A stretch of DNA of 64,000 nucleotides, taken from Microcoleus sp. FACHB-1515. Its GTDB lineage: Bacteria > Cyanobacteriota > Cyanobacteriia > Elainellales > Elainellaceae. Shown here piece by piece: positions 29,362-38,536 of the stretch. The stretch spans positions 62,001 through 126,000 of the forward strand of contig NZ_JACJPO010000027.1 of NCBI RefSeq assembly GCF_014696105.1, read 5' to 3'. Every line of letters starts with the position of its first letter. Position 1 is the stretch's first letter. Both the position numbers and the translations under genes were made by a program. The notes below the pieces were generated by a model. It had not been told where the DNA came from. It saw nothing but the letters and a program-made list of their open reading frames with translations, and ran no database searches.

Positions 29362-29484
29362 AATCATTCTCCTTGAATATAAAACGATGGCACAGAACAA
29401 AAAAACTCGATCGCTCCACCCTCTTGCAAAATTCCGTCAGACGTTGTAGCCTCAGATATCACTTTTCAGTTCACGAAGCTAGAC

Positions 29485-29519
29485 GTTCCAAGGGAGTGTC
29501 GCAACCACCCCCTTGGAAC
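29485..29519. repeat. 10-bp perfect inverted repeat
   Basis: GTTCCAAGGG (29485-29494) / CCCTTGGAAC (29510-29519). A GTG/CAC pairing inside extends it to 13 of 14 pairs with one A-C mismatch. No T-run follows. Function unknown. Confidence 0.55.
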
Positions 29520-29621
29520 TAACCTCCCAAACTGATACCGCAGCTTAGAAGGCTAGCCTGATTGTACTCTGCTGGCCGTCTTGCTGTTTCATGCGAGGCG
29601 GTTTCGTGTTTGAGGTGTGTT

Positions 29622-29656
29622 GCAGAGAATCCAGTCCTGTCCGGCTGGTTCTCTGC
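29622..29656 (+). promoter_or_regulatory. 5'-leader hairpin of the 90-residue gene
   Basis: GCAGAGAA-t-CCAG (29622-29634) pairs with CTGG-TTCTCTGC (29645-29656) around a 10-nt loop, 29 nt before the ATG. It may affect mRNA stability or translation. Confidence 0.5.
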
Positions 29657-29685
29657 GTTTCTCATCCACAAATTAGGAGTCAATC

Positions 29686-29958
29686 ATGTCTCAAGAAAAT
29701 CCCGAAGACCATTCGATCGATCCGTCTGAATCTAAAGAATCCCAGGAATCGATCGATTTTTTGCCGCCGCTTGATGATCCTGAGATTTTGCGTTTGATTG
29801 CAGTGGGCAGACGTGCGATCGTGAATCGATTCGTCTATCAACTGCATCAGCTAAACGTCGCGCACTACACCGACTGGACACCGCTTTTGCGAACGCCAAA
29901 CGAAGGCGAATTCATGCGAATGCTGACCAAGCGAATTGTGATTGATTCGGCTGAATAA
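29686..29958 (+). CDS. Small conserved-looking protein of unknown function
   Basis: 90 residues, ribosome-binding site TTAGGAG. The first 35 residues are acidic and disordered-looking (Ser/Glu/Asp-rich), then a compact helical part: DPEILRLIAVGRRAIVNRFVYQLHQLNVAHYTDWTPLL. I do not recognise the family. It has its own hairpin leader and a strong terminator, which supports it being a real, independently expressed gene. Confidence 0.75.
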   Translation: MSQENPEDHSIDPSESKESQESIDFLPPLDDPEILRLIAVGRRAIVNRFVYQLHQLNVAHYTDWTPLLRTPNEGEFMRMLTKRIVIDSAE

Positions 29959-29960
29959 GC

Positions 29961-30003
29961 AGAAGGCGCGATCGATTTTTTGAGGATCGATCGCGCTTTT
30001 CTG
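29961..30003 (+). terminator. Terminator after the 90-residue gene
   Basis: GCGCGATCGAT (29966-29976) / ATCGATCGCGC (29986-29996), extended by AGAA/TTTTCT, then TTTT. Confidence 0.88.
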
Positions 30004-30062
30004 CGCGTCATCTGGTTGATTCAAATTTTTGCTTCCAAGCGGAGTCGCTGTTTCGATTTGTG

Positions 30063-31151
30063 TTAGGTATTAATCGATCGATACAGCAAAGCATCAGATT
30101 CTACAAACAATTTCGTATCATCCTTATTGCTTTTGCCAACATTGCATTTCTTGCATAAGCTTTGTAGGTTGCTCATATCGTCAGAGCCACCTTTCGATCG
30201 CGGAACAACGTGATCAACTTCCAATGTAATACCGTGAATTCTTGGCGATCTACCACAACCTAAACATTTCCAACCATCTCTAGCAAGCACCGCCCACCAT
30301 TTGCCCGCTCTCACAAACGAGTAGCTGTCTAACTCCGGAATTTCTACAGGCTGAAAATCTTCCTCTTCTATTATTTCTTCTTCAAGTTCTTCAGCATCAT
30401 CAAAGCTAATGTACCATTCCTTATATTGCTCAAGCATTTTTTCTAGCTCAGGTTTTTGGCCTTCTCCAATGCAGATGAATGATTCCGCTAAAGCGTACAA
30501 AAGAACGAATGAAAGGATTAACTCGCTAAGACCTCGCTGAGAGTCAACAGGAAAGTAGTACATTGGCGACACAAGCTTGATCCCCAAGGTTCCTATTTCA
30601 TCAGGCGAAATCGCTTCATGTAGAGGTAAGAATTCGCAATAGCTAACATCTGATTTGTGTCCAATGTGGAGCGATGACAGCAAAGGCATCAATACCTCGC
30701 TGTTTGCCTCGACTAGCGATGAGATTTTTTCCACGTAAGCATCGTCCACGCCTTGTCGAAATGGCAAAAGCTCAACGTGAATTGTGCCTGAAGGAAAAAC
30801 CTTGAAGGTTAGATAAGTTGGATGATGAAAAAACGGTTGTCCGTCTCTTCTAAAAATTTCGAGAGGTTGCTTCCCTCTTTTAGCAGAAACACCAATATGA
30901 GCCATGCCGTAATCCGTGTTTTCCTTCGCCTTTTCTCTGTGACTTGGACAGTACACAAATGTCATTCGATCGTAGGGGTTGACGTTGTAGACTTCTGCCA
31001 CAATGTCAAGAGTGTGGCGAAGCAAAATTTCTAGGCGTGGAAAGAAGTAGTTTTGCAGCGTTGAAAGTTTGGTTTTAACGTCAGGTATGCTAAAGATTTG
31101 AGTGTCTCTTTCTTCAAAAATGACTTCTTCAATATTGGTGACAGCTTCCAT
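30063..31151 (-). CDS. HNH endonuclease with an unknown N-terminal domain
   Basis: 362 residues. The C-terminal 70 residues are a clear HNH nuclease with two zinc CxxC pairs: WKCLGCGRSP, EVDHVVPRSKGGSDDMSNLQSLCKKCNVGKSN. The first 280 residues (PYDRMTFVYCPSHREKAKENTDYG, ending in an acidic EELEEEIIEEE linker) match nothing I can name. No methylase or other restriction partner is adjacent. ATG at 31151 with GGAAGGA upstream. It may be a defence or selfish endonuclease; the target is unknown. Confidence 0.8.
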   Translation of the reverse strand: MEAVTNIEEVIFEERDTQIFSIPDVKTKLSTLQNYFFPRLEILLRHTLDIVAEVYNVNPYDRMTFVYCPSHREKAKENTDYGMAHIGVSAKRGKQPLEIFRRDGQPFFHHPTYLTFKVFPSGTIHVELLPFRQGVDDAYVEKISSLVEANSEVLMPLLSSLHIGHKSDVSYCEFLPLHEAISPDEIGTLGIKLVSPMYYFPVDSQRGLSELILSFVLLYALAESFICIGEGQKPELEKMLEQYKEWYISFDDAEELEEEIIEEEDFQPVEIPELDSYSFVRAGKWWAVLARDGWKCLGCGRSPRIHGITLEVDHVVPRSKGGSDDMSNLQSLCKKCNVGKSNKDDTKLFVESDALLYRSINT

Positions 31152-31231
31152 CGTTTTGTCCTTCCTGCGATCGCCAGTAGTGTAAATACATTCAGCAGTA
31201 TGCCCGCTAATCCGCAAAACCTCTCTTTGAT

Positions 31232-31882
31232 ATGACGTTTTTTCTAGCGCTGATCACTTCGATCGCCCCGCCCACGTTTGAAGGTGGGGCAGCCATTGCC
31301 CAGACGCCCCCTTCTACTGATTCGATCGATCTTGCACCCGAAATCATCGAACAAAGTCCGGTTCTTCAGCGCTGGCAAGAAGAAATTCCCGATGTGCGAC
31401 AGGACATTCAAAACGATCCGAGTTTTCGCACTCGAATTCGCGTTGGATATGGGGATTCTGGAGAAGGAAGTGTCAGCGTGGGCGTGGAAGATGTATTTTT
31501 GGGGCGATCGAACTTCACGATCAGCGGCGACTATCAGGGGGGCGATCGATCGAGCTATGGCGCAGATTTACATTACTACGTGCGGCCTTTGGGCAGTGCG
31601 GTGAATCTGGCTCCGGTTGTCGGCTATCGGCATTTGGACGAAACAGACGGCGTCAACGTGGGGGCGCGGCTGATGCTCTCACTCTCGCGCAGTGGCGCGG
31701 CGGATATTTCCGTGACGCAAAGCTGGGTGGCTCCGGGATCAAGTCAGGAAGCTGGATTAACCCGCGTCGTGTTTGGATATGCGGTGAGCGATCGACTGCG
31801 CCTTTCCACTGACTATCAGCGGCAAAACACGCCAGAGCGCAAAGACGATCGCTGGGGTATTGCTTTGGAGTGGTTGCTGTGA
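31232..31882 (+). CDS. Predicted outer-membrane beta-barrel protein
   Basis: 216 residues. Signal peptide FFLALITSIAPPTFEGGAAIAQ, then a soluble stretch, then alternating beta strands of about 10 residues with aromatic girdles (FRTRIRVGYGDSG, SVSVGVEDVFLG, SNFTISGDYQGG, GADLHYYVRPL, GIALEWLL). The last residue pattern, a C-terminal hydrophobic strand, is typical of porin-like barrels. No family name. Divergent from the HNH gene, 80 nt apart. Confidence 0.8.
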   Translation: MTFFLALITSIAPPTFEGGAAIAQTPPSTDSIDLAPEIIEQSPVLQRWQEEIPDVRQDIQNDPSFRTRIRVGYGDSGEGSVSVGVEDVFLGRSNFTISGDYQGGDRSSYGADLHYYVRPLGSAVNLAPVVGYRHLDETDGVNVGARLMLSLSRSGAADISVTQSWVAPGSSQEAGLTRVVFGYAVSDRLRLSTDYQRQNTPERKDDRWGIALEWLL

Positions 31883-31900
31883 GGATTCGATCGCTATAAT
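31874..31900 (+). promoter_or_regulatory. Promoter of ssrA
   Basis: TATAAT at 31895-31900 is a perfect -10, 15 nt before the mature tmRNA 5' end. A weak -35, TTGCTG (31874-31879), is spaced by 15 nt and overlaps the end of the beta-barrel gene. Confidence 0.7.
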
Positions 31901-31915
31901 GGGAATATCAAACGC

Positions 31916-32296
31916 GGGGCTGTAACGGTTTCGACGTTTTAGCGAACGCCATCTTGTGATGCAGGCCGAGAGTGAGTCAACTCTCGTAAATCAAGGCTCA
32001 AAAAACAGTACATGCGAACAACATCGTACCTTTCGCTCGTAAAGCAGCTGCGGTTGCCTAAACACCTCTAACAGGTTCGAGCATTCACAGTTTGACTCCG
32101 TTAAAAGCTGTGGATAACCCTCAACGGATGCTTTAGCAATCTGCCTCTGGTCGCTTGCTAGCTAAGACATTACCAGAGCATCCCACCGTTCGGGATAAGG
32201 AACGGTTCCCGCTTCGAGGGTTAGAGAAGCTACGCCTGTGAATGAGTGAGATGCTAATACCTAAAGCGGACACGGGTTCGACTCCCGTCAGCTCCA
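31916..32296 (+). ncRNA. ssrA: tmRNA
   Basis: The 5' end GGGGCTG (31916-31922) pairs with CAGCTCC (32289-32295), the acceptor stem. The 5' D-like part has GGGGCTGTAACGGTTTCGAC and the 3' T-arm is GGGTTCGACTCCCGTC. The tag ORF (32024-32061, GCG start of the resume codon, TAA stop) encodes ANNIVPFARKAAAVA, a cyanobacterial tag ending in a hydrophobic Clp/FtsH signal. CCA is not encoded. It rescues stalled ribosomes and marks the peptides for degradation. Confidence 0.97.
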
Positions 32297-32377
32297 TTTT
32301 TTAACTGAATCGATCGCGCCTTTTATAAAGCTTGGTGGAGTGACGCAAATCGCACCTCAGTACGCCACTCACACCGC

Positions 32378-34210
32378 TTAAAGATAGCTGCTGGCCTGAC
32401 GGGTGAACATGGTGTGATAGCGATCGCCCTGTGCCATCAGTTGCTCGTGGCTGCCCTGCTCGACAATTTTGCCGTGTTCCAAAACGACAATGCGATCGGC
32501 CAGTTTTGCCAGCGCGAGCCGATGGCTGACCACAACCGTCATGCGGCCTTGGGCGATCGTCTTGAAGATGCGATAGATTTCATGTTCATTTTTGGGATCG
32601 AGCGCAGCAGTCGGCTCATCGAAGACGAGCAGTTCGACTTGTGAAAGACGGATCAGGGCGCGGGCGATCGCCAACCGCTGCCACTGTCCGCCCGACAGAT
32701 CCACGCCCTGCTCAAGCTGTTTGCCCAGCGGCGTTTCGAGTCCCTGACTCAGTTCACCCACCACGTAGTCAATTCCGGCATCCTGCAAAACCGCTTGAAT
32801 CGCTTGGCCTTCGGTCAGCTTTGGCAAAAAGCCCCAGCCAACGTTTTCGCGCAGCGTGGCCGGAAAGCGAGCGTAGTCCTGCATGACGACGCCGATGCGC
32901 GATCGCAACTCGGTCAAGTCAAGCGATCGCAAGTCCTGATCGTTCCAATAGATCGATCCTTGTGTCGGGTCATACAGCCGACAGAGCAGCTTCGCCAGTG
33001 TGGTTTTGCCTGCGCCATTCTCGCCAACCAGGGCGACCATTTCACCGGGGCGAACGGTGAGATTGATTTGCTTGAGCGTTGGTTTGTCGCTGCCCGGATA
33101 GGCAAAGGTCAGGTCTTGAAGCTGGATGCCGCGATCGAGCGGGGCGATCGACTCGATCGATTTGATCGCCGCCTGACCGCTGATCAGTTGCGGCTGAAGG
33201 TCGAGAAGCTGAAAGACCGGGCTGGTTGCCAGCGCCACATCGTAAATGTCGCCTGTGTTGCCAATCAGGATGTAGAGGCTGCGGCGCACCTGAAGGATGA
33301 TGCCTGTGTACAAAGCGAGATCGCCCAGCGTATAGCTGCCCTGCAAGACGCCCAGTACGACGTAAACATAGGGAATCGCTGCGCCCACGCCGCCGATCAG
33401 CGCCCAAATCACAACGGCAGCGGCTCCCTCACGCCGTACCTGCTCCATGCTGCCAAACATGCGATCGAACAAATTGCGCCAGCGATCGAGCAGCACAGTT
33501 TGCAGTGAAAATAAGCGGACTTCTTTGGCATAAGCTTCTCCCGTCACGACTTTGGCGTAGATGTCCATTTCGCGAGTCAAGCCCGCCTGCGTTTCTTCGA
33601 CCCGCCAGCTTTTCTTGTGGTGCTTCATCTCCACCACGATCGAGGGAATCGAAGCGGCCAGCAGAACGAGCGGAACCCACCAGGCGATCGAGGCCGACAG
33701 CAACACCGAGGGCACAAAAATAAACACACCGACCAGCGTCGCCGCCACGATGAACGAAAGTCGCTGAAGTCGCTGCATTCCTTTGTCGCTTAGCTCCAGC
33801 AGGTTCAGCAGTTCCGGCGTTTCAAACAGAGCAATGTCGTCGAAGTGGGCAACTTTGTGGAGGACTTGACCTTGGACGTGACCCTGGACGCGATCGCGCA
33901 AGGCAGCAAACAGCGTCGTGCCGATCGAGTCTACCGAGTCCACAATCAAATTCAGCAAAATCGCGCCGCCCAAACTCCACAGCAGTTTCGGTTCAGCCAG
34001 CAAAACGGAGATCGCGCTGGAAATTGCGCCTTGTCCAATCAGACGCGCCGTTTCATCAATCACAATCTTGCTGAGAAACAGCGAGACGGAGGGGCCTGTT
34101 CCGGTCAGGAAGTTAAGCAAGGCGAGATGGCGCAGTTCGATCGGTGCGGCCTGCATCACCATCAGCAGGCTGCGGCGTAACGCTTGGAATGGAGCCAGGT
34201 GTGGCTGCAT
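32378..34210 (-). CDS. ABC transporter, fused permease and ATPase
   Basis: 610 residues. An N-terminal membrane domain (roughly 1-340, six helices, LLNFLTGTGPSVSLFLSKIVID) and a C-terminal ATPase: Walker A GENGAGKTT, Q-loop VMQDYARFP, signature LSGGQWQRLAIARAL, Walker B LLVFDEPTAALD, H-switch VVSHRLALAK. A homodimeric half-transporter type exporter; the substrate cannot be told. ATG start. Single gene, divergent from the amidase gene. Confidence 0.94.
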   Translation of the reverse strand: MQPHLAPFQALRRSLLMVMQAAPIELRHLALLNFLTGTGPSVSLFLSKIVIDETARLIGQGAISSAISVLLAEPKLLWSLGGAILLNLIVDSVDSIGTTLFAALRDRVQGHVQGQVLHKVAHFDDIALFETPELLNLLELSDKGMQRLQRLSFIVAATLVGVFIFVPSVLLSASIAWWVPLVLLAASIPSIVVEMKHHKKSWRVEETQAGLTREMDIYAKVVTGEAYAKEVRLFSLQTVLLDRWRNLFDRMFGSMEQVRREGAAAVVIWALIGGVGAAIPYVYVVLGVLQGSYTLGDLALYTGIILQVRRSLYILIGNTGDIYDVALATSPVFQLLDLQPQLISGQAAIKSIESIAPLDRGIQLQDLTFAYPGSDKPTLKQINLTVRPGEMVALVGENGAGKTTLAKLLCRLYDPTQGSIYWNDQDLRSLDLTELRSRIGVVMQDYARFPATLRENVGWGFLPKLTEGQAIQAVLQDAGIDYVVGELSQGLETPLGKQLEQGVDLSGGQWQRLAIARALIRLSQVELLVFDEPTAALDPKNEHEIYRIFKTIAQGRMTVVVSHRLALAKLADRIVVLEHGKIVEQGSHEQLMAQGDRYHTMFTRQASSYL

Positions 34211-34434
34211 TTTGAATTCTCCTGAAGCCTGGGTAGAGCGGATTCAACCGTATTAGAAACACGGTAGCGCCTCAACTTTCCAGGAGTGATGTGCGGCTGT
34301 GCAGTTGGCGCGATCGCTGTAACGAATGCCTGTATCGCAAACTACAGTCCTTGGCTTGCCAAGTCTGAATAATAAAGCTCATCTTTACCTAAACTCATTC
34401 GGCGTCTATCAGCGCTCACCATCAATATATATCT

Positions 34435-35760
34435 ATGCCCAAACGTCGTGATTTCCTGCTGGGTAGTGCGGCCACTGCTGCGACTGCTGCTTTGTTGCCC
34501 AAAGCGATCGCCCAAGAAGCACCCCCCACCCGCCCTGAAATGGCTGCTTTGCAAGAAGGCTATGTCGGGCAGTATCAGGGCGGCGTGTATCTTTTGCCTG
34601 CAACCGATGAAACCGTGCAGTGGGGCTGGTTTAACAATGCCGAACCGCCTCGCGCTCGCATTCGATCGGGCGATACGGTCGTGATGGAAACAATGATGGC
34701 CTCGCTCAATCAGGTGTTGCCAGGCGTGTCGATCGAAGAAATCACCCGCTTGCGTGTTGATAACCCCGGTCGTGGCCCGCACTCAGTTACAGGCCCAATT
34801 TTTGTGGAAGGGGCAGAACCCGGTGACGTGCTGAAAGTTCGCATCAATCGCATTGTGCCGCGCAGCTATGGCGCGAACTGGAATTTGCCCGGAAGCCTCA
34901 ACCTGGGGCAGTTTCCGACCCTCTTCCCTGAACCGCAGGTGAAGCACTTTTATCTTGACCTCAAGCGCGGCGTCACCGAGTTTTTACCGGGAATTGAACT
35001 GCCTGTGCGTCCGTTTCCCGGCATCATCGGCGTGGCACGAGCCGAAAGTGGACAATACAGCACGGTTCCACCGGGACCGTTTGGCGGCAACCTGGACTGT
35101 CGCGAACTGGTCGAGGGCACGACGATCTATTTGCCCGTTTTTGTCGAAGGGGCGTTGCTGTGGTCTGGTGATTCTCATGCCGTTCAGGGCAATGGCGAGA
35201 TTAACCTGACGGCGATCGAATCGGCTTTTAACGAACTCAACTTAACGATCGAAGTCCTCAAAGGGCAGTCGCTCACTTGGCCGCGCATCGAGTCAGACAC
35301 GCACTGGATTACGGTGGGGTACGATCGCGACCTCAACATTGCAATGGACATTCTCGAAGAAGAAACGCTCAAATTCCTGGCAGACACCAGAGGCTTGAGC
35401 AGCACCCAAGCGCGGCGCTATATGGCAGCTTATGGCGATTGTCGCGTGGCCGAAGTGGTGAATCAGCTCAAGGGTGTGTACTGTATGCTGCCGAAGCAGG
35501 CCAGTCCCGTGCTTGCGCCCAATCCCGTTATCGACACGATGGAAAGCTTTGTGACGCATTCGGTGAACGCCGATGCGATGCAGGCGATGAACCTGGCGGC
35601 GATCGGCATGATTGAGCGCTTGCAGGAAATGAAAGGACTCAGCGCCCTTGATGCCTATTCGCTGGCAAGTTTGGCGATGGATACGCGCATCGGACGACCG
35701 GAGGCAGGAGCAAGCAGCCTACACTGTCTGCTGCCTAAGTCGCTGTGGGTGTTGGAGTGA
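34435..35760 (+). CDS. Tat-exported acetamidase/formamidase-family protein
   Basis: 441 residues. The N-terminus KRRDFLLGSAATAATAALLPKAIA is a twin-arginine signal, so the protein should be exported folded to the periplasm. The body has the FmdA/AmdA pattern, including GPIFVEGAEPGDVLKVRI and the metal-binding-like HAVQGNGEINLTAIE. Classical formamidases are cytoplasmic, so the substrate may differ. Start ATG at 34435 with no strong ribosome-binding site. Ends close to ppsA in convergent orientation, with a terminator between. Confidence 0.83.
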   Translation: MPKRRDFLLGSAATAATAALLPKAIAQEAPPTRPEMAALQEGYVGQYQGGVYLLPATDETVQWGWFNNAEPPRARIRSGDTVVMETMMASLNQVLPGVSIEEITRLRVDNPGRGPHSVTGPIFVEGAEPGDVLKVRINRIVPRSYGANWNLPGSLNLGQFPTLFPEPQVKHFYLDLKRGVTEFLPGIELPVRPFPGIIGVARAESGQYSTVPPGPFGGNLDCRELVEGTTIYLPVFVEGALLWSGDSHAVQGNGEINLTAIESAFNELNLTIEVLKGQSLTWPRIESDTHWITVGYDRDLNIAMDILEEETLKFLADTRGLSSTQARRYMAAYGDCRVAEVVNQLKGVYCMLPKQASPVLAPNPVIDTMESFVTHSVNADAMQAMNLAAIGMIERLQEMKGLSALDAYSLASLAMDTRIGRPEAGASSLHCLLPKSLWVLE

Positions 35761-35797
35761 AATATGCCAGTGCCCGCAGTGGAGATCGCCGCAAATC

Positions 35798-35834
35798 AAG
35801 CCTCCTCACTTTCTACCGCTGGAGGCTGCTTTTT
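35798..35834 (+). terminator. Terminator of the amidase gene
   Basis: AGCCTCC (35799-35805) / GGAGGCT (35821-35827) then GCTTTTT. The stem overlaps the last codons of the convergent ppsA. Confidence 0.8.
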
Positions 35835-38310
35835 CTGCTTCCGCAATCACCAATCGCGTTTTGACAATTGAATCTGGGTTCAAACTAATTGAATCGATGC
35901 CCATTTCAACGAGGAAGCGAGCGAAATCCGGATAGTCGCTGGGGGCTTGGCCGCAGATGCCAATCTTTCTATTGTTGCGTTTGGCTTTTTCGATCACGAG
36001 CTTGACCATTTTGCGGATCGCTTCGTTGCGTTCATCGAAGAGATGGGCGACGAGGGCGGAGTCGCGATCGAGTCCCAAAGTTAGCTGCGTCAGATCGTTG
36101 GAGCCGATCGAAAATCCGTCGAACACTTCGCTAAATTCGTCTGCCAAAATCACGTTGCTCGGCACTTCGCACATCACGTACACTTGCAGGCCATTTTCGC
36201 CTCGGACTAGACCGTGTTTTGCCATTTCCGCGATCACCTTGCGGCCTTCGTCCGGAGTGCGGCAGAACGGAATCATCGGAATCACATTCGTTAAGCCCAT
36301 TTCGTCGCGGACACGCCGGAAGGCTTGGCATTCGAGGCCAAACGCTTCGCGGTATTTGGAATCGTAGTAGCGAGAGGCACCGCGCCAGCCGATCATCGGG
36401 TTTTCTTCGTGCGGCTCAAACTGGCGTCCGCCAAGCAGATTGGCGTATTCGTTGCTCTTAAGGTCGGACATACGGACGATGACGGGATTCGGGTAGAAGG
36501 CGGCGGCGATCGTGCCAATGCCCTGCGCCAGTTTGTCCACAAAGAAATCGGGCTTGTAAGGATACTGGCTGGTCAGCCGAGCCACTTGATCTTTCACCGA
36601 CTCGTCTTTAAGCTGATCGTAGTGCAGCAGGGCGAGCGGGTGTGCCTGAATGTGATTGGCGATGATGAATTCCGATCTCGCCAAACCCACGCCATCACTG
36701 GGAATCGCCGCCAGCGCAAACGCCTCTTGCGGATTGCCCACATTCATCAGCACTTTGGTTTGGGTCGGGGGTAGCTGGTCAAGAACGATTTCTTCGACTT
36801 CAAACGGCAGCAGTCCGGCATAGACGTGACCCGTTTCGCCTTCCGAGCAAGAAACAGTAATTGGCTGGTTGGACTGAATCAGTTCGGTGGCGTTGCCGCA
36901 GCCCAAAACGGCAGGAATGCCGAGTTCGCGAGCGATGATCGCAGCGTGACAAGTACGTCCGCCTTGATTCGTGACGATCGCACTCGCTTTTTTCATAATC
37001 GGTTCCCAATCGGGATCGGTGCGATCGGTGACAAGCACTTCGCCGTCCTGGAACGCTTCCATCTGACCGACATCGAGAATGATTTTGGCGTTGCCCTGCC
37101 CGATCATTTCACCGACGGCGCGACCGATCGCAACCACCTCACTTTTCTCTTTCAAGTGATAGCTTTTGAGGACGTTGCGCGACTTTTGCGACTGAACGGT
37201 TTCCGGGCGAGCTTGAACGATGAATAGTTCTCCGGTCAAGCCATCTTTTGCCCATTCCATATCCATTGGGGCATAGCTGCCGTGAACTTGCGAGTAGTGA
37301 TCTTCGATGATGCAAGCCCAGTTTGCCAGTTTAAGAATTTCGTCGTCGGAGAGAATAAATTTGTTGCGATCGCGCCTGGGAACGGCCATATTTTTCGTCA
37401 GCTTGGAGCCTTCCAAGTCGTAGACCATTTTGATTTCTTTGCTGCCCAATCGCTTCGAGAGAATCGATCGAAATCCCTGCTTCAAAGTCGGTTTGAAAAC
37501 CACATATTCATCAGGATTCACTGCACCTTGAACGACCGTTTCACCGAGTCCATAAGCACCCGTAACGAGAACGGCATCTTTGAATCCGGTTTCGGTGTGA
37601 ATCGAAAACATCACGCCTGCGGAAGCGAGATCCGATCGCACCATTTTTTGTACGCCAACCGACAAAGCCACCTCAAAATGATCGAAATCTTTGGTCGTTC
37701 GATACGAAATGGCTCGATCGGTAAACAGCGACGCAAAGCATTTATGACAAGCTTCCAAAACGCCACGCACGCCCGACACATTCAGATAGGTTTCCTGCTG
37801 TCCCGCAAAACTGGCATCGGGCAAATCTTCCGCAGTGGCACTCGATCGCACGGCGACATCGGTTTCTTGGCTGTAGCGTTCGCACTCTTCGGGATTTGGC
37901 GTTTCGTCGCAGTGTTTGGGGTCATAGCTGTAGCGAGCGCTCAAGCGTTCGTAGGCAGAGGCGATCGCGCTTTGCAGTTCGGGGGGAAATGGCGTGTTGA
38001 GGATCAGCGATCGAGCCTGTCTGCCGCGCTCCCGCAAATTGTTCACGTCGTTCACGTCCAGGTCGGCAAATAAACGACGCAGCTTCGTTTCTAATCCGGC
38101 TTTCTCGACAAAATAGCGGTAGGCATAAGACGTGGTGGCGAAGCCTGTCGGCACGTTGACGCCTTTGTCCGCAAGCTGCCCAATCATTTCGCCCAGCGAG
38201 GCATTTTTGCCGCCAACCAGGGGAACATCCGCGATCCCCACTTCTTCAAACCACAAAATAAACGCTTGTTCTCGCTGCGATCGCGTTTCTGTATGCAGCA
38301 GTTCTTGCAT
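35806..38310 (-). CDS. ppsA: Phosphoenolpyruvate synthase
   Basis: 834 residues. Converts pyruvate, ATP and water to PEP, AMP and Pi for gluconeogenesis. N-terminal ATP-grasp-like domain (VGGKNASLGEMIGQLADKG), the phosphohistidine domain (GGRTCHAAIIARELGIPAV, His in TCHA), and the PEP-binding C-terminal domain ending in GICGQAPSDYPDFARFLVEMGI. Full length. ATG at 38310, with GGAGG upstream, is chosen over an upstream TTG at 38325. Confidence 0.97.
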   Translation of the reverse strand: MQELLHTETRSQREQAFILWFEEVGIADVPLVGGKNASLGEMIGQLADKGVNVPTGFATTSYAYRYFVEKAGLETKLRRLFADLDVNDVNNLRERGRQARSLILNTPFPPELQSAIASAYERLSARYSYDPKHCDETPNPEECERYSQETDVAVRSSATAEDLPDASFAGQQETYLNVSGVRGVLEACHKCFASLFTDRAISYRTTKDFDHFEVALSVGVQKMVRSDLASAGVMFSIHTETGFKDAVLVTGAYGLGETVVQGAVNPDEYVVFKPTLKQGFRSILSKRLGSKEIKMVYDLEGSKLTKNMAVPRRDRNKFILSDDEILKLANWACIIEDHYSQVHGSYAPMDMEWAKDGLTGELFIVQARPETVQSQKSRNVLKSYHLKEKSEVVAIGRAVGEMIGQGNAKIILDVGQMEAFQDGEVLVTDRTDPDWEPIMKKASAIVTNQGGRTCHAAIIARELGIPAVLGCGNATELIQSNQPITVSCSEGETGHVYAGLLPFEVEEIVLDQLPPTQTKVLMNVGNPQEAFALAAIPSDGVGLARSEFIIANHIQAHPLALLHYDQLKDESVKDQVARLTSQYPYKPDFFVDKLAQGIGTIAAAFYPNPVIVRMSDLKSNEYANLLGGRQFEPHEENPMIGWRGASRYYDSKYREAFGLECQAFRRVRDEMGLTNVIPMIPFCRTPDEGRKVIAEMAKHGLVRGENGLQVYVMCEVPSNVILADEFSEVFDGFSIGSNDLTQLTLGLDRDSALVAHLFDERNEAIRKMVKLVIEKAKRNNRKIGICGQAPSDYPDFARFLVEMGIDSISLNPDSIVKTRLVIAEAEKAASSGRK

Positions 38311-38536
38311 CTTCCTACCCTCCAATCCTCTACTTCGATTGTAGGAATTGCGCTTTAGGGTCGATGTGGAACTTAAGGATGAGAAACAGTCCGAAAATCG
38401 TGAATATTCTTAAACCGAATGTTGAATTTGAAGGGCGATCGCTTTATCAACTGATGAAAAACTTATTGCAACTTAGCAATTAATTTCGATTCGGACAAAC
38501 CACAAGTTTAATTGGGGCGCTAACTTATACCAAAGT

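Larger units (their letters stand above)
29362..29685. other. 324-nt gap with two strong hairpins
   Basis: Between the divergent SRPBCC gene and the 90-residue gene at 29686. It contains an inverted repeat at 29485-29519 and a 5'-leader hairpin at 29622-29656 just before the 29686 gene. No protein gene or tRNA is apparent. It could encode a small RNA, but no promoter or terminator set proves this. Confidence 0.45.
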
